64,000 nucleotides of DNA from Microcyclosporella mali (Eukaryota; Ascomycota; Dothideomycetes; Mycosphaerellales; Mycosphaerellaceae): NCBI GenBank assembly GCA_002785985.1, contig NHNU01000014.1, positions 682,001 to 746,000 of the forward strand, written 5' to 3'. A program made the position numbers and the translations under genes. The first letter of the stretch is position 1. Each line of letters starts with the position of its first letter. The notes beneath the pieces were generated by a model that was not told where the DNA came from, made no database searches, and worked only from the letters and a program-made list of their open reading frames with translations. This document shows, one piece after another, positions 32,510 to 42,740 of this stretch.

Positions 32510-34909
32510 TTAGCGGGTAGACATGGCCTGGGACGTGTTAGTATTGTTCTTACGAAGGATGCAGGGGGAAAAACTTACCTTGGTGACGACACGCTTCAGT
32601 GCCAGCTCCTTCTTCTTCAGGTCGTCGCTGCCCGCATCCTCGATCTCGAGCTGGGCCATCGCATCAGACAGCGCGCTCTCAATCTTCTCCTTCTGGCCAC
32701 GCTTGAGCTTCATGCTCATTGTTGGGTCAGACACAATCTCCTCGACTCTGCTGATGTAGCTCTCCAACTGTTGTCGGGCCTCGAACTTCTTGCTGAACGC
32801 CTCGTCGCTGGACTTGAACTTGGCTGCGTCCTCCACCATCTTCTCGATCTCTGCCGCGCCGAGCTTGCCGACGGAGTTGGAAATGGTGATGTTGGCGCTA
32901 CGGCCAGAGCTCTTCTCGGTGGCAGTGACCTTGAGGATACCGTTGACGTCGACCTCGAAGACGACCTCAAGAACGGCCTCGCCAGCCTTCATCGGTGGAA
33001 TCGGAGCCAGGGTGAACTCTCCGAGGGAAGTGTTGTCCTCGCAGTTGACACGCTCACCCTGGAAAACGGGGAATTGGACGGTCTGCTGGTTATCGGCGAC
33101 GGTGGTGAACGTCCTCTTCTTGATTGTACTGGGCATCAAATATTAGCGAACGCTTATAATCCAACGACACTTGACTTACGGGACGGTCTGTCCACGAGGA
33201 ACGACTGGAGCGAAGATGTTGCCCTCCATGGCAACACCGAGCGAGAGTGGAACGACATCGAGCAGGAGCATGTCGGCAGTGTCAGAGTTGGTGGCCTTTC
33301 CGGACAGGATACCAGCTTGGACCGCAGCACCGTACGCCACAGCCTCATCAGGGTTGATGCTCTTCTCGAGCTTCTTGCCGTTGAAGTAGTCGCTGAGGAG
33401 TTTCTGAATCTTGGGAATACGTGTGCTACCACCAACAAGCACAATCTCGTCAACCTTGCTCTTGTCGATGCTTGCATCCTTCAGGACCTGGGCGACTGGC
33501 TCGAGAGTACCGTTGAACGCCTTGCTGTTCAGGTCCTCGAATCTGGCACGGGTAATGTTGATGTTAAAGTCAACACCATCGAAGAGGGAGTCGATCTCGA
33601 TGGTGGTCTGGGTTCCGTTGGACAGGGTACGCTTGGCACGCTCGCAGGCTGTTCGTAGACGACGGAGGGCACGGGCATCGCCGGATATATCTGTGATAGA
33701 AAAGTCAGTCATGGCTCCACACGGCGGCTGGCTGCGTTTATCATCAAATGTCGCGGAAAGGACGGGCTCTGAGCCCACACAGAAGCATGGTCCGAGGCCG
33801 CGTTTCAGAACGCTTTGATTGAGTCGCCTGACTTTGATTGCACTGACCTTGCTTAGACTTCTTGAGGAACTCCTTCTTGCAGAAATCTAGTAGGCTGAAT
33901 ATAGCGTTAGTAATGTAAATTTTCAAGGCGTTTTGATTGCGTTTTCGCTTGCTTACTTAGTATCAAAATCTTGCCCGCCCAAATGGGTACTTAAGTGTTG
34001 TGTTAGTAGTCGACCTCCTGAGATGTGTTACCATCGGTGGGCACAGAAAACTTACTCTCCGGCAGTGGCCTTGACGGTAAAGACACCACCCTGGATGTGA
34101 AGCAGGGAGACATCGAAGGTTCCGCCACCAAGATCGTAGATCATGACATTGCGCTCCTTGTCAGACTTTCCGGAACCGAGACCGTAGGCAATGGCGGCGG
34201 CAGTAGGCTCGTTGATGATGCGGAGAACGTTGAGGCCGGCGATGGCACCGGCATCCTTGGTGGACTGTCTCTGATTGTCGTTGAAGTATGCGGGAACGGT
34301 GATGACGGCCTTGGAGACCTTCTTGCCGAGCTTGGTCTCAGCAACCTCCTTCATCTGCGCAGTATATTAGATGTATGTTTCACAGCCACTAGATGCATGT
34401 ATTGTGTACCTTGCCGAGGACCATGGCAGAGATCTCCTGGGGCGAGAAAGTCTTCGTCTCACCCAAGTACTCGACCTGGACCTTTGGGCTGTTGTCATCG
34501 TCGACAACCTTGAATGGCCACGACTCGATATCCTTCTTGACGGTAGGGTCGTCGAATCTCCGGCCGATCAGGCGCCTGTTCCGCATCAATATCCTGCTGC
34601 CACGACTTCTCCACATGCGCGCGCACTCACTTGACATCGAAGACAGTGTTGGCTGGGTTCATGGCAGCCTGGTTTTTGGCGGCCTCACCGATGAGACGCT
34701 CCTCGGCGGTGAAAGAGACGAAGGAGGGAGTGGTGAAGCTTCCCTGCTCGTTGGCGACTATGAGGCATGCTGTCAGCAGAGAGCTCGATATTGGCAATAT
34801 CCCAATCGCACGTACTGATTTCAACGCCGGCACCCTCATAGTTGGCGACACATGAGTAGGTGGTGCCGAGATCAATGCCGATGGCTCCGTCGTAGACTTC
34901 GTCCGCCAT
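32510..34909 (-). CDS. ssb1: Hsp70 of the Ssb (ribosome-associated) type
   Basis: Nine exons (34909-34816, 34757-34631, 34575-34410, 34354-34056, 33989-33957, 33894-33848, 33690-33180, 33128-32579, 32527-32510) sum to 1845 nt and give 614 residues. Hsp70 signatures are all present: GIDLGTTYSCVANYEG, NVMIYDLGGGTFDVSLL, and IVLVGGSTRIPKIQKLL; the substrate domain follows (TIKKRTFTTVADNQQTV). It starts MADEVYDGAIGIDLGTTYS, is shorter than Ssa proteins and ends KRVVTKAMSTR with no EEVD tail, which points to Ssb. Ssb binds nascent chains at the ribosome with the RAC co-chaperones. The last exon encodes just AMSTR and a stop. Two introns carry near-perfect CTACTAAC and ATTACTAAC branch points. Eight introns is many for this family in yeasts but usual in filamentous fungi. 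Confidence 0.93.
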
Positions 34910-35584
34910 GTTTGCAGATGTGATGTGTGTGGTGGGGAGGAGGGGAGGAGGTGATGTACAAAGAGGAAGGATTGGAGGTGGAAACGGAGGTCGTCGAGTT
35001 TTTGCGCGCACAAATTCACATTTTCGGCTGGCAGAGCAAAGGGTTCGGACCTGCTCCGAAGATCTGCCGAAGCAGTCCGTGCTAAATGCTTACTAACGCC
35101 GAAGGCATCTTGGCATCGTGCCCCTTTCTCCCTTCGCTCTTTCAGCCAGCTGCCACTCATCACGTTGCTGATGACCTGCTCGTCACGACACAAGCAGCCG
35201 CAGGTGACGCACCATTGCCATCTCGAGGGCCAAAACAACCTTACCGAGAGAGGGTTTCTCTGGAATTCATGATATGGTTTTCACAACGGTACTCGCGATG
35301 CAGAGACTCGAGTATCATGTCCGGCATTTGGCCTATAACTGGGTCAGCATATGACTATGTCCTGACCATTGTGCTGCCATGATCCCTCTCGTCTGTTGCG
35401 AGATGAGGCTGCGTTGATCGACGCTGCATGTGCTAGCTATGGCGCCTCAGAGATGAGTGGGGGCTGAACTCGACCGTTGCACTTCCGTATCTTGCCTGCG
35501 CAGATTCGAGTATTGTACGGCTGAATCTCGCGTGGGTGTAATCTGGTGTATCTACCTCAGACTTCGAAGAACGCGAAAGCTGTT
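34910..35584. other. Intergenic region upstream of the Hsp70 gene
   Basis: Holds the Hsp70 5' UTR and promoter. GAA/TTC-type motifs occur near 35030-35075 but do not form a convincing heat-shock element. No gene seen. Confidence 0.45.
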
Positions 35585-38208
35585 ATGGACGACAATACAT
35601 GCACGGACTCGTACCCAGATGTGGATACAGCCATTCCATTGCTAGATTTGACAGTCATGGCCGGAGACCCAGATTCGGTACAGGCCACCACGGAGAGCAC
35701 AGCTACCACTATGCCAGCAGAGCCGGAATCATTTGCGTTACCATCATCTGATAGCATCTCGTTGTACTCGAACAGATGTCAACCCGAAACTTCAACAAGT
35801 TCTCTTGAGCAAATTCTTTCTCTGACGCTCTTTCTCGGGTCTATGAGTAGCTCCTCGCATCCCGAAGGAAAGATCGAAATCCAGAGTCTGTAGGCCAGTC
35901 CCTCAGAGGAAGCTCTTTCTTCATTGCCATTGCCCGACTCCGCAGCTAGTTCATTGCTCCCGGTCGAGCGTCAGACCGGAGCCTAGAGAAACTTTTCAGA
36001 TTCTCTCGAGCAAATCCTTCCTCTGGCACCATTACCAGAACCTGCAAGCAGTTCCCTGCGTTCCGCGCGGGCTCAGATCGGACTTCAAGAGAATGCCACA
36101 AGTTCTCTTGGGCAGATCACTGCTTTAACGCCATTGCCCGAGCCGTCGTCTAAGACACGAGAAATTCCTGTTGGGGACACTCAATCTTCCGCAGCCCAAA
36201 ATACACCTGTGAGGAAGAACAAGAAAGGGAAAACGAAGATTGCACCTATCTCGAAAGGTGGAGTACCTTAGTCATCGCATGCCTCACCTCAAACCACTGA
36301 CTGAGTGGTTCCGGTTCTGATCGCGAGAGGCTGGGTCAGTGCATGTTGTTGAGAACAGCAGCGACCAGGATGGTATGTACTATCACCCTAAGCTACAGCG
36401 TCAACACTGGCCAAATGGGCACATGTCCAAGGTTACAGCGGACCTTGCGAAAGTCAAGGGAAACATCACATCCAGACTTATCATTGTGGAGGATTTGTCT
36501 CGACCTCTCGTCGCTGCCATAGGTGCGGCCTTTGACATCGATCCGGAGCTTTTCGCGGCACATCTGCTGCGCCGTGGTTAACAAGGAAAAGAGGAAGAGC
36601 CCTATGAACAGTACTGGCTCATTCACAGGATGCCGAGATCGTTTGCATCGATCGAATGGTACAAACCTGTCCAACTGAGTGGACTGGTAGCCAAGCTCCT
36701 CGAACTTGGTGATTTGTCCGCCAACCAGACTCTGGATGACGACGACTTGGAGCTTTCCTGGACAGAAAATGAAACGCTCCGCCAGAGAGGACAGGTGGCG
36801 CAAAGAAAGACTCACCACGCACTGGCGGTGACATCCAATATTTTTCGCAGGTGCTGGTCACTCCACGCCAGTCAACGAGATTTCGCTGAAACTGATCGAC
36901 TCGGTGCTGCGTGGCTCGAGCGAGCGAGCGTGTTCATCTACGAAAAGGCTCGGATCCCCATCACAATTATGTGTATAGATCCTCTTCCGCGAATGATCGA
37001 TACACAAACAATCGAAGAGATCAGGCCGACAGTGGACCCTGTGCCGCGAAAGACCACCATAAGCAGTGATCCCGAGGACTTTGAGGTACAGGACATCTTA
37101 CCGTCAAGACTGAGGCTTCCAGCAATTCTGCCCGCAAATAAGCTTGAAATTACGCCGGAACAGTTTGATCGTCTTGACAATTCCGCCACCAGCACCTATT
37201 CAGCAATCGAAAGCTGGCTCCATGATTCCAGAGCGTGTGGCAACCTGCTATTAGCGCTTACGAAAGTCATTTGGTAAGACTCGATCGTTCTTCTTGACGA
37301 CTTGGAATCCTTCCTTACCGAGATTCGCCAGGATTCAGTGAATGACTATCTCATGACTATGCGCCTTACTGCGTGGCGGCAGCTTATGAATGAGTTCGAA
37401 AGCATGGTGCCGAAACTCTGTAAGGATTTTCAGTCCTTCGTCGACCAGACCTTCCCAATCAAGGATACCCGGCCTGATATACTGGAGTACAATCTCAGAG
37501 ACTTGGGAGACACGTGTTGGGCTGTTCACTGCACAGCTTGAAAGAGCATACGATGCCCTGAGAGCTGAAATGGGAATCCTGGAAAGTCGTCGAAGTATCG
37601 CTGAGGCGGAGACGGTGACAAAACTCACGGAGCTTGCCTTCATCTTCATCCCGTTGACTTTCTGCTCAGGGCTCTTCAGTATGCAGGTCACAGAACTACA
37701 GAATGGCGTTCCACTCAGCACTTTCGTCATCGCGGTGGCTATAGTCTTCATCCTCTCCTATGGAGCAAGGCTCGTTCTGCGCAGTAGCATCTACGTCGAA
37801 TCCCTTTGGGACGCCAAAGAAAGTTTGTGGACGGAGAACAACCTCAAACCAGGAACGAAGATCGCCACTAGGCTTTTGATATTGGGAACTCTTCGAGCGG
37901 AGCTTGCACGTGGGTCGGCAGTGCTCACACCGGCAGCGTTTTTGGTTGGGATATCGATCACCGCTGTTCCTGTTGCGTTCTTGTGGGTCAACAACCAGCT
38001 GGACTTAGGCCTCCACTTTGTGATTTCTCTCTTGTTACTGCCTTTGGGCATAGTCTTGGCCTGGACACTTGCGGCGATCGTATCAGGTGGAAGAGGAGAC
38101 GGTGTGACTCTCGTTCGGTTAGCAATCTGGACTGCGGGCAAGCTACTCGCTGGCGATCGCACGGGGCATCTACACGACACCGAATCATCAGGTGAGGCCG
38201 ATGTCTAG
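35585..38208 (+). pseudogene. Decayed CorA-like magnesium-transporter-domain protein
   Basis: Pieces of one long protein lie in order on the plus strand. The N-terminal part is a Ser/Pro-rich repeat region (35801-36150) with in-frame TAGs at 35891, 35984 and 36269. A second block starts near 36339 (TSRLIIVEDLSRPLVAAIG, FDIDPELFAAHLLRRG) and meets a TAA at 36579. The frame continues from EWYKPVQ to TKVIW, where another TAA lies at 37275, then LLDDLESFLTEIRQDSVNDY, and shifts by one base near 37508. The last block holds a coiled segment, then FIPLTFCSGLFSMQV, equivalent to the pore-helix end of CorA-like proteins where GMN is usual, and a further pair of hydrophobic helices near the C-terminus. 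At least five lesions make this a pseudogene. Confidence 0.75.
35801..36150 (+). repeat. Degenerate tandem repeat (period about 100 bp) in the CorA-like relic
   Basis: Copies begin near 35801, 35905, 36002 and 36104. The translated unit is of the form SLEQILxLTPLPEPxSSSL followed by a variable tail. Copies 1, 3 and 4 are closest; copy 2 is more diverged. Confidence 0.7.
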
Positions 38209-38287
38209 CATCGAGACGACCAAGTTTGACACCTAATGTTTGGGAAAGTGTACCCTCCATATCCCTCGCCATAGTTCGATACAAAGG

Positions 38288-39252
38288 CTACTCGTCAGTG
38301 AGCTTGTCGAGCAGCCGTATGCTCAAAGAGATGACCACCAAGGAAACAGTAACAACCACTTCCAATGCAAATGCAACCAAGCCAAGGGCCATCGCTGCAG
38401 CGCCCACATCTCCCTGCAACTGTCCGCTCGAGATTGCTTTGATGACGGACAGCGCGGTGGCTGCAGCAACATGCTGCCATAGAGCCGAAATCAGAAAGAA
38501 CAGAGTGGCTGTGATGGAAAGCATGATGCAGACCTGGATGACCGGTCTGCTCGGAAATGGTCTAATGTCAATATCCGAAGCGGTCTCAGCGTCATGCTCC
38601 ACGTGCCAGGTCGGGATGGTCAGAGCAGGCCTGCGCATATTGCGGACAGTGCCATTCCTCCGATACTACACGAAGGAGTAAGTTTTGTGCCTTCACCATG
38701 CGCGGCGACTGTCCTGCGGGGCACTGACAGGAGTCCAGGAAACACAACGTCGTGTGTGAAATGCGACGCCACCTCGACAGATCCAGACGATCCAATGCGC
38801 CCTACGCCAAATAACACCTTAATATTGAACGCATCACTTGCACAGTTCCATGGTCCGTCTGCCACCTGGGCGCAAAGACCAAAATAGCCTGATCCGACCA
38901 CTATGGGCGTGTTTGCTGTCTCATTTGTGGCAACGTCGGTCGAGGTCGATAACAGATAGATTCCGTGGAGATCGCTGGCTGACCGGATTGCATTCCGCGA
39001 CGAGTAAGCCTTGTATTTCGAAAGTCTCAGTCCATGCAACCTCCCTACCATATGTACCCTCCACTTACCGCATGCCGTGGTTGCAGACACCGACAGTAGG
39101 ATGAGAAAGTGGAAATAAGAGAAACGATCTATGAATGTAATATACTGGAGACCTCGTTTGAGGCGCGAAAAGATAGGTGGTCGACCATGGTGTCGTGAGG
39201 AGGATGAAGAAAGAGACTGCGAGCGGCGGGAAGTGACTGTGATTGATAGCAT
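38288..39252 (-). CDS. Fig1-like membrane protein, frame doubtful in the middle
   Basis: Three exons (39252-39069, 38978-38725, 38665-38288) sum to 816 nt (271 residues). A hydrophobic segment (FHFLILLSVSATTAC) near the start, then a lumenal or outer loop with GYFGLCAQVADGPWNC, the cysteine motif of the Fig1 family, then FPGLLS, and at the C-terminus two more helices (VCIMLSITATLFFLISAL and MALGLVAFALEVVVTVSLV) flanking SALWQHVAAATA. Family members take part in calcium influx and membrane fusion in mating. The spliced frame reads YRRNGTVRNMRRP where a helix is expected; the neighbouring frame reads IGGMALSAICAGLL and would fit better, rejoining near 38622. So either a pair of small indels or a recent break is present. 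Confidence 0.6.
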
Positions 39253-39625
39253 TGTGTCGACTGAGATTTAGCAGGACAGGGGTTTCTCCAATCTGTCGTC
39301 GCGGGTGTCAAGGATCGGGCAGGTTGCGCACACGCGCACAGCTGAAAACGTCTTTGGCTAGCTGCAGGAGATATGCAGCCGCTGAAAGGCTGAGATTAGC
39401 ACATTCTGCACAATGTGGTTTTTCGGCTGCACGGCAGATTCGGATTTTGTATCTGGCAAAGACTGAGGTGTATGCTCGGTGTAATTCCTTGTTGATAATG
39501 AAGAGTTGCCGTGCTATTGAGTCCGATGGAAGGTGTCTGCGACCAAGAATCGTCAGGACACAGCGGACAACGCGAGAGGGTAAAGCTAGAACGAGGCTGG
39601 AAAGATGCATCATTGAAATGTTAAA
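39253..39625. other. Intergenic region, possible short frame
   Basis: A minus-strand frame 39613-39308 (101 residues, ATG start) has some F-box-like flavour (LPSDSIARQLFIINKELHRAY) but no clear domain. I do not call it a gene. Confidence 0.35.
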
Positions 39626-40225
39626 TCACCCGCCCGCCTCCTCGTCCTCATGCTGCTTCTGGCCAAACTTCGTACTCATGACCAGCGGCCCTTGACTCGA
39701 ATCCTGCGGAGCGACGAAGAAGTTCAGACTCCTCTCGTACATCGGCACAGCGACCTCGTTGCTCGTGACGAGCAGAGCATTCCGAAAGAGCCCACCTCCA
39801 TGCGCAGCCCTCATCGTGTCCATGGCTTCGCCGCAGCAGCTCGCGAGCCACGTAGCCAGACCTCTGCCTCTCCAGTGCTTGTCGACGTACACATCTGTCA
39901 GGTATGCGAAAGTGACGTAGTCGGTGATCAGCCGGGCCAGACCGATCTGTTGGAGGTCGGAGTAGATGGCGGGAGTCGTTGAGTCAGTGGCAGCGGCGGG
40001 AGAAGGTGAGGTGGTGGCGTAGAGTCCGAAGACGAGGCTGTTGTCCAGCGCGTTTCTTAAAGCTGAGGCGGGAAGTGGTTTGGCCCAGTGCATATCCTCT
40101 GTAGCGAACGCGGCGTTTATGAACTCGTCATCCAGGTACGGGCGGCGTGTTGAGACGAGGAATGTTGTCTTGGTGGTAGGATCCGTTCGGTGCCATGTAC
40201 GTGGCTCCATCTGCGGCTCGTTCAT
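39626..40225 (-). CDS. GNAT-family N-acetyltransferase
   Basis: An intronless frame of 199 residues from the ATG at 40225; a second ATG at 40210 is also possible. The GNAT core is visible: a beta strand VTFAYLTDVYVDKHW followed by the acetyl-CoA pyrophosphate loop RGRGLATWL (R/Q-x-x-G-x-G/A type), then LLVTSNEVAVPMYERSLNFF, typical of the last strand and helix. The N-terminal half contains the fungal pattern FLVSTRRPYLDDEFINAAF. It should transfer an acetyl group from acetyl-CoA to a small molecule or peptide; the substrate is unknown. The C-terminus ends in an acidic HEDEEAGG tail. Confidence 0.85.
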   Translation of the reverse strand: MNEPQMEPRTWHRTDPTTKTTFLVSTRRPYLDDEFINAAFATEDMHWAKPLPASALRNALDNSLVFGLYATTSPSPAAATDSTTPAIYSDLQQIGLARLITDYVTFAYLTDVYVDKHWRGRGLATWLASCCGEAMDTMRAAHGGGLFRNALLVTSNEVAVPMYERSLNFFVAPQDSSQGPLVMSTKFGQKQHEDEEAGG

Positions 40226-40547
40226 CGTGATGAACGATGTGCAGATGTAGACGGAGATCAAGTGTAGGGGATCGATCAGCGGTTAAATATCTGTTGTATT
40301 CCGTTAGTGTTTGTTGTTTGCACAAATGTCGTATGTGGATCTAGGTGGCGTCGTGGTCGCACAGGATGGGGCTGATCCCAGCGCGATGGGCCGGTCTGAA
40401 GGCACCGTATCAGTTTGCGACTTTTGCAGCAAATACCATAATCACGACGACGTGGACAGACAGTAAGATGCATAGTACTTCATCATTCATACAGAATATC
40501 CGCATATATCAATGTATAGCCGTCTACCATATGCGTGCTGGCATCAT
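40226..40547. other. Short intergenic region
   Basis: A 322-bp stretch between two minus-strand genes. It holds the GNAT promoter and the 3' end of the upstream gene; nothing else seen. Confidence 0.5.
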
Positions 40548-41143
40548 CTAGGCCTTCCAGTCGTAGACAGTCCTGATCTGGTGCTTCTCCTTGCCCTTAG
40601 TCGAAAGGATTCTTCGCACATGCCTGCGCTCGCCATCTACGGTGGCGAAACCCCAGATCTGAGTGGCGTTCCAGCCATTGGTTTTGCTCTCGGTGTAGCT
40701 GATCATGACGGTGCCGTCGTTCTCCGAAAGCCAGCCCTCCTTGAGATATGCGTCTTCAATCTCGGAGATCTTGATGAGTCTGTTGGACAGCGTTTAGCTC
40801 ATGTCATACACATTCGCTGGGTTTCGGAAACGTACTTGTTCCAGCCTCTGACTGAACCCCAGAACTGAACCTCTTTGTCTCTCCACTCGCCATCGATAAT
40901 CCGGGGCTCTTCCTGCTTGACGCCCCCAGTGGAGATTTGCTCCTGGTCGAGATGGGTGAGGCCATCTTCAGCCTTGTAAGTCTTGAGGTTGACTGTCACC
41001 GCGCTGTACGACGCCGCTTGGCGGACGAGCCATGGCAGGCCTTGCATCTTGAGCATTGCGCTGGTGTCATCGCCAATCTTCTTGTTCATGTCCCAACTTC
41101 CATTGAGATTCTCAATCGTAACTTCTGCTGGAGTTGCAACCAT
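40548..41143 (-). CDS. Conserved fungal protein of lipocalin/FABP-like size, function unknown
   Basis: Two exons (41143-40836, 40779-40548) give 179 residues. Motifs I recognise from a conserved fungal family are ENLNGSWDMNKKIGDDTSAM and GLPWLVRQAASYSAVTV near the start, a QISTGGVKQEEPRIIDGEW turn, FWGSVRGWNK, and after the intron EDAYLKEGWL, TNGWNATQIWGF and ERRHVRRI. Alternating hydrophobic strands suggest a single beta-barrel that could bind a small lipophilic ligand (inference). No signal peptide, so probably cytosolic. The frame upstream of 41143 is open, but the residues before the ATG are not conserved-looking. Confidence 0.8.
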
Positions 41144-42128
41144 CTTGGCGGTATTGCTGGGATGTGTAAAGGAGAGTTGAGCGAGGCTGTGACAGGTTGG
41201 GACGAAAGATGTGCTGCAGGGGCGGGGTTCCACAGCTGTTATAGTACGTGGAGGGAGAGGGCCAGAGAGAGAGCTCGGCCCCCGCTACCCTAGTTGCCCA
41301 GATTTGGGACTGTCGATATCGGTTCCGACGTACTTGACGACACCTACCAATGACTCGTTCGACGCTGCTCAAGATGAGAGCAACAAGTTCCGACTGGCAG
41401 AATCCGTGGAAATGCTCTATTCTGGTCGGCCTGGGTGTAGGAAGTCTTTCTTGACCACCCTGAATTGGAACATGAGCCGAGATTGGCAACAGAAACGCAG
41501 CACAGCTGTCGAAGCGGCACGTTGGGGGGTTAGCCCAAGACTGAGTCTTGTGATGGATTCGAGGGGGGTTTGGAGGGGTTCCAAAGCGGTGCCTGACGAT
41601 CCGTTCCACATCTGAGGTCCAGTGAAGTGCAAGCAGACTTCATCGCGCGACGTCAGGCCTCGCCGCCTCGGCAGCTCTCGTCGTCCAATGAGAAAAGAGA
41701 CCTGGCCATTTACATCCTCGATGTGCAAGCGAATACGTCCCTTCTACCTCTAATCCGCTGCATCGAGGACCGTATCCGATCCGACATGAGCGTCTGGAAG
41801 TATGTGTTTCGACAACAGCAATCTCTTCCACTCACGTAAGGTCCATGTACAGATGCAATGGAAGCTCGCAGATGAGGTGCACGGTTGCATAGAAAACTTC
41901 TTCTCGATACGTCTCTTTCTCACAGGACTAGATGATATTGCTCCAGTACTCTGTACTCGGTTTCCTCATGCCATTCATTATGCGCTGATAGCACTGAACT
42001 GTGTGCTGTAGTGCCATTGCAGTGGATATGGGCAAGTCCGATCGTGCATAGTGCTGCAGGTGCAGGCATAGAACACTGAACCGGAGTGTGTATAGTTACT
42101 TGCTGTATGCTGGCTGTATGCTTGATGC
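41144..42128. other. Intergenic region, no supported gene
   Basis: About 1 kb with short frames on both strands (for example 41211-41615 and 41417-41728), none with a recognisable motif. Confidence 0.45.
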
Positions 42129-42740
42129 TTAGATGTTCATAGCCTCCCATGACCAGACCTTCTCTTTCGAAGCTTCGACAGGGACAGCATCTTTGGAACT
42201 GGCGGTGGGTTCACCAGCAATTGCATCTGGCTTGAGAGACGCGCTGACTGCCGCATTATTCTTCTGCTCTTCAGGTCGCTCGTCTGCCAGCATGCTGTCC
42301 CAGTAAGCCTGATCGAACCCATCCATCAACTGCGTGTACTCTTCTCCGGCTTTGACCCAGGCCTTGATACCGCCCTCAAGTACCATGACTTGCATGTCTG
42401 TATCACCCACCGTATTCCTCACATGGTCCAGAAACCACCCGGCGCACTTGGCGCCTCTAGAGTTCTCTTTACAGCTGCCACAAGTGAAGACTACCCACTC
42501 CATGTCTGCCTTATACGCGAGCTCGTACAGGGAGCCGCGGTTCCACCAGAACCCTTGAGCTGGTATGTTTAAGCTGCCGCGGATGGCACCGCCTTCGTAG
42601 TCAGTCCGACGTACGTCCACGATGAGCATGCTGGCTATCTTCATGGACAGGACCATGAGTGCTCGGCGTTGCGGAAAGATCTCGGGCGTCTGCGTCGGAG
42701 CTGGGAAGGCGGCGTGCCATGGCTGATTGGGGGACGACAT
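42129..42740 (-). CDS. Rhodanese-domain protein (Cdc25/Acr2-like)
   Basis: An intronless frame of 203 residues. The rhodanese fold is recognisable from LIVDVRRTDYEGGAIRGSLN (first strand and CH2-like acidic motif), the catalytic loop FTCGSCKENSRGAKCAGWF with the active-site cysteine, and MVLEGGIKAWVKAG near the end of the domain (about residues 38-140). The loop has the Cys-x5-Arg spacing and CAGWF seen in fungal arsenate reductase and Cdc25-like rhodaneses. It may be a sulfurtransferase, a phosphatase or an arsenate reductase; the sequence alone does not decide. The C-terminal 60 residues are low-complexity and acidic. Confidence 0.85.
   Translation of the reverse strand: MSSPNQPWHAAFPAPTQTPEIFPQRRALMVLSMKIASMLIVDVRRTDYEGGAIRGSLNIPAQGFWWNRGSLYELAYKADMEWVVFTCGSCKENSRGAKCAGWFLDHVRNTVGDTDMQVMVLEGGIKAWVKAGEEYTQLMDGFDQAYWDSMLADERPEEQKNNAAVSASLKPDAIAGEPTASSKDAVPVEASKEKVWSWEAMNI

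Noticed and set aside
32771..33658. 295-codon open frame on the plus strand
   Set aside because: Antisense to the Hsp70 gene, a well-known effect of biased codon use in highly expressed genes.
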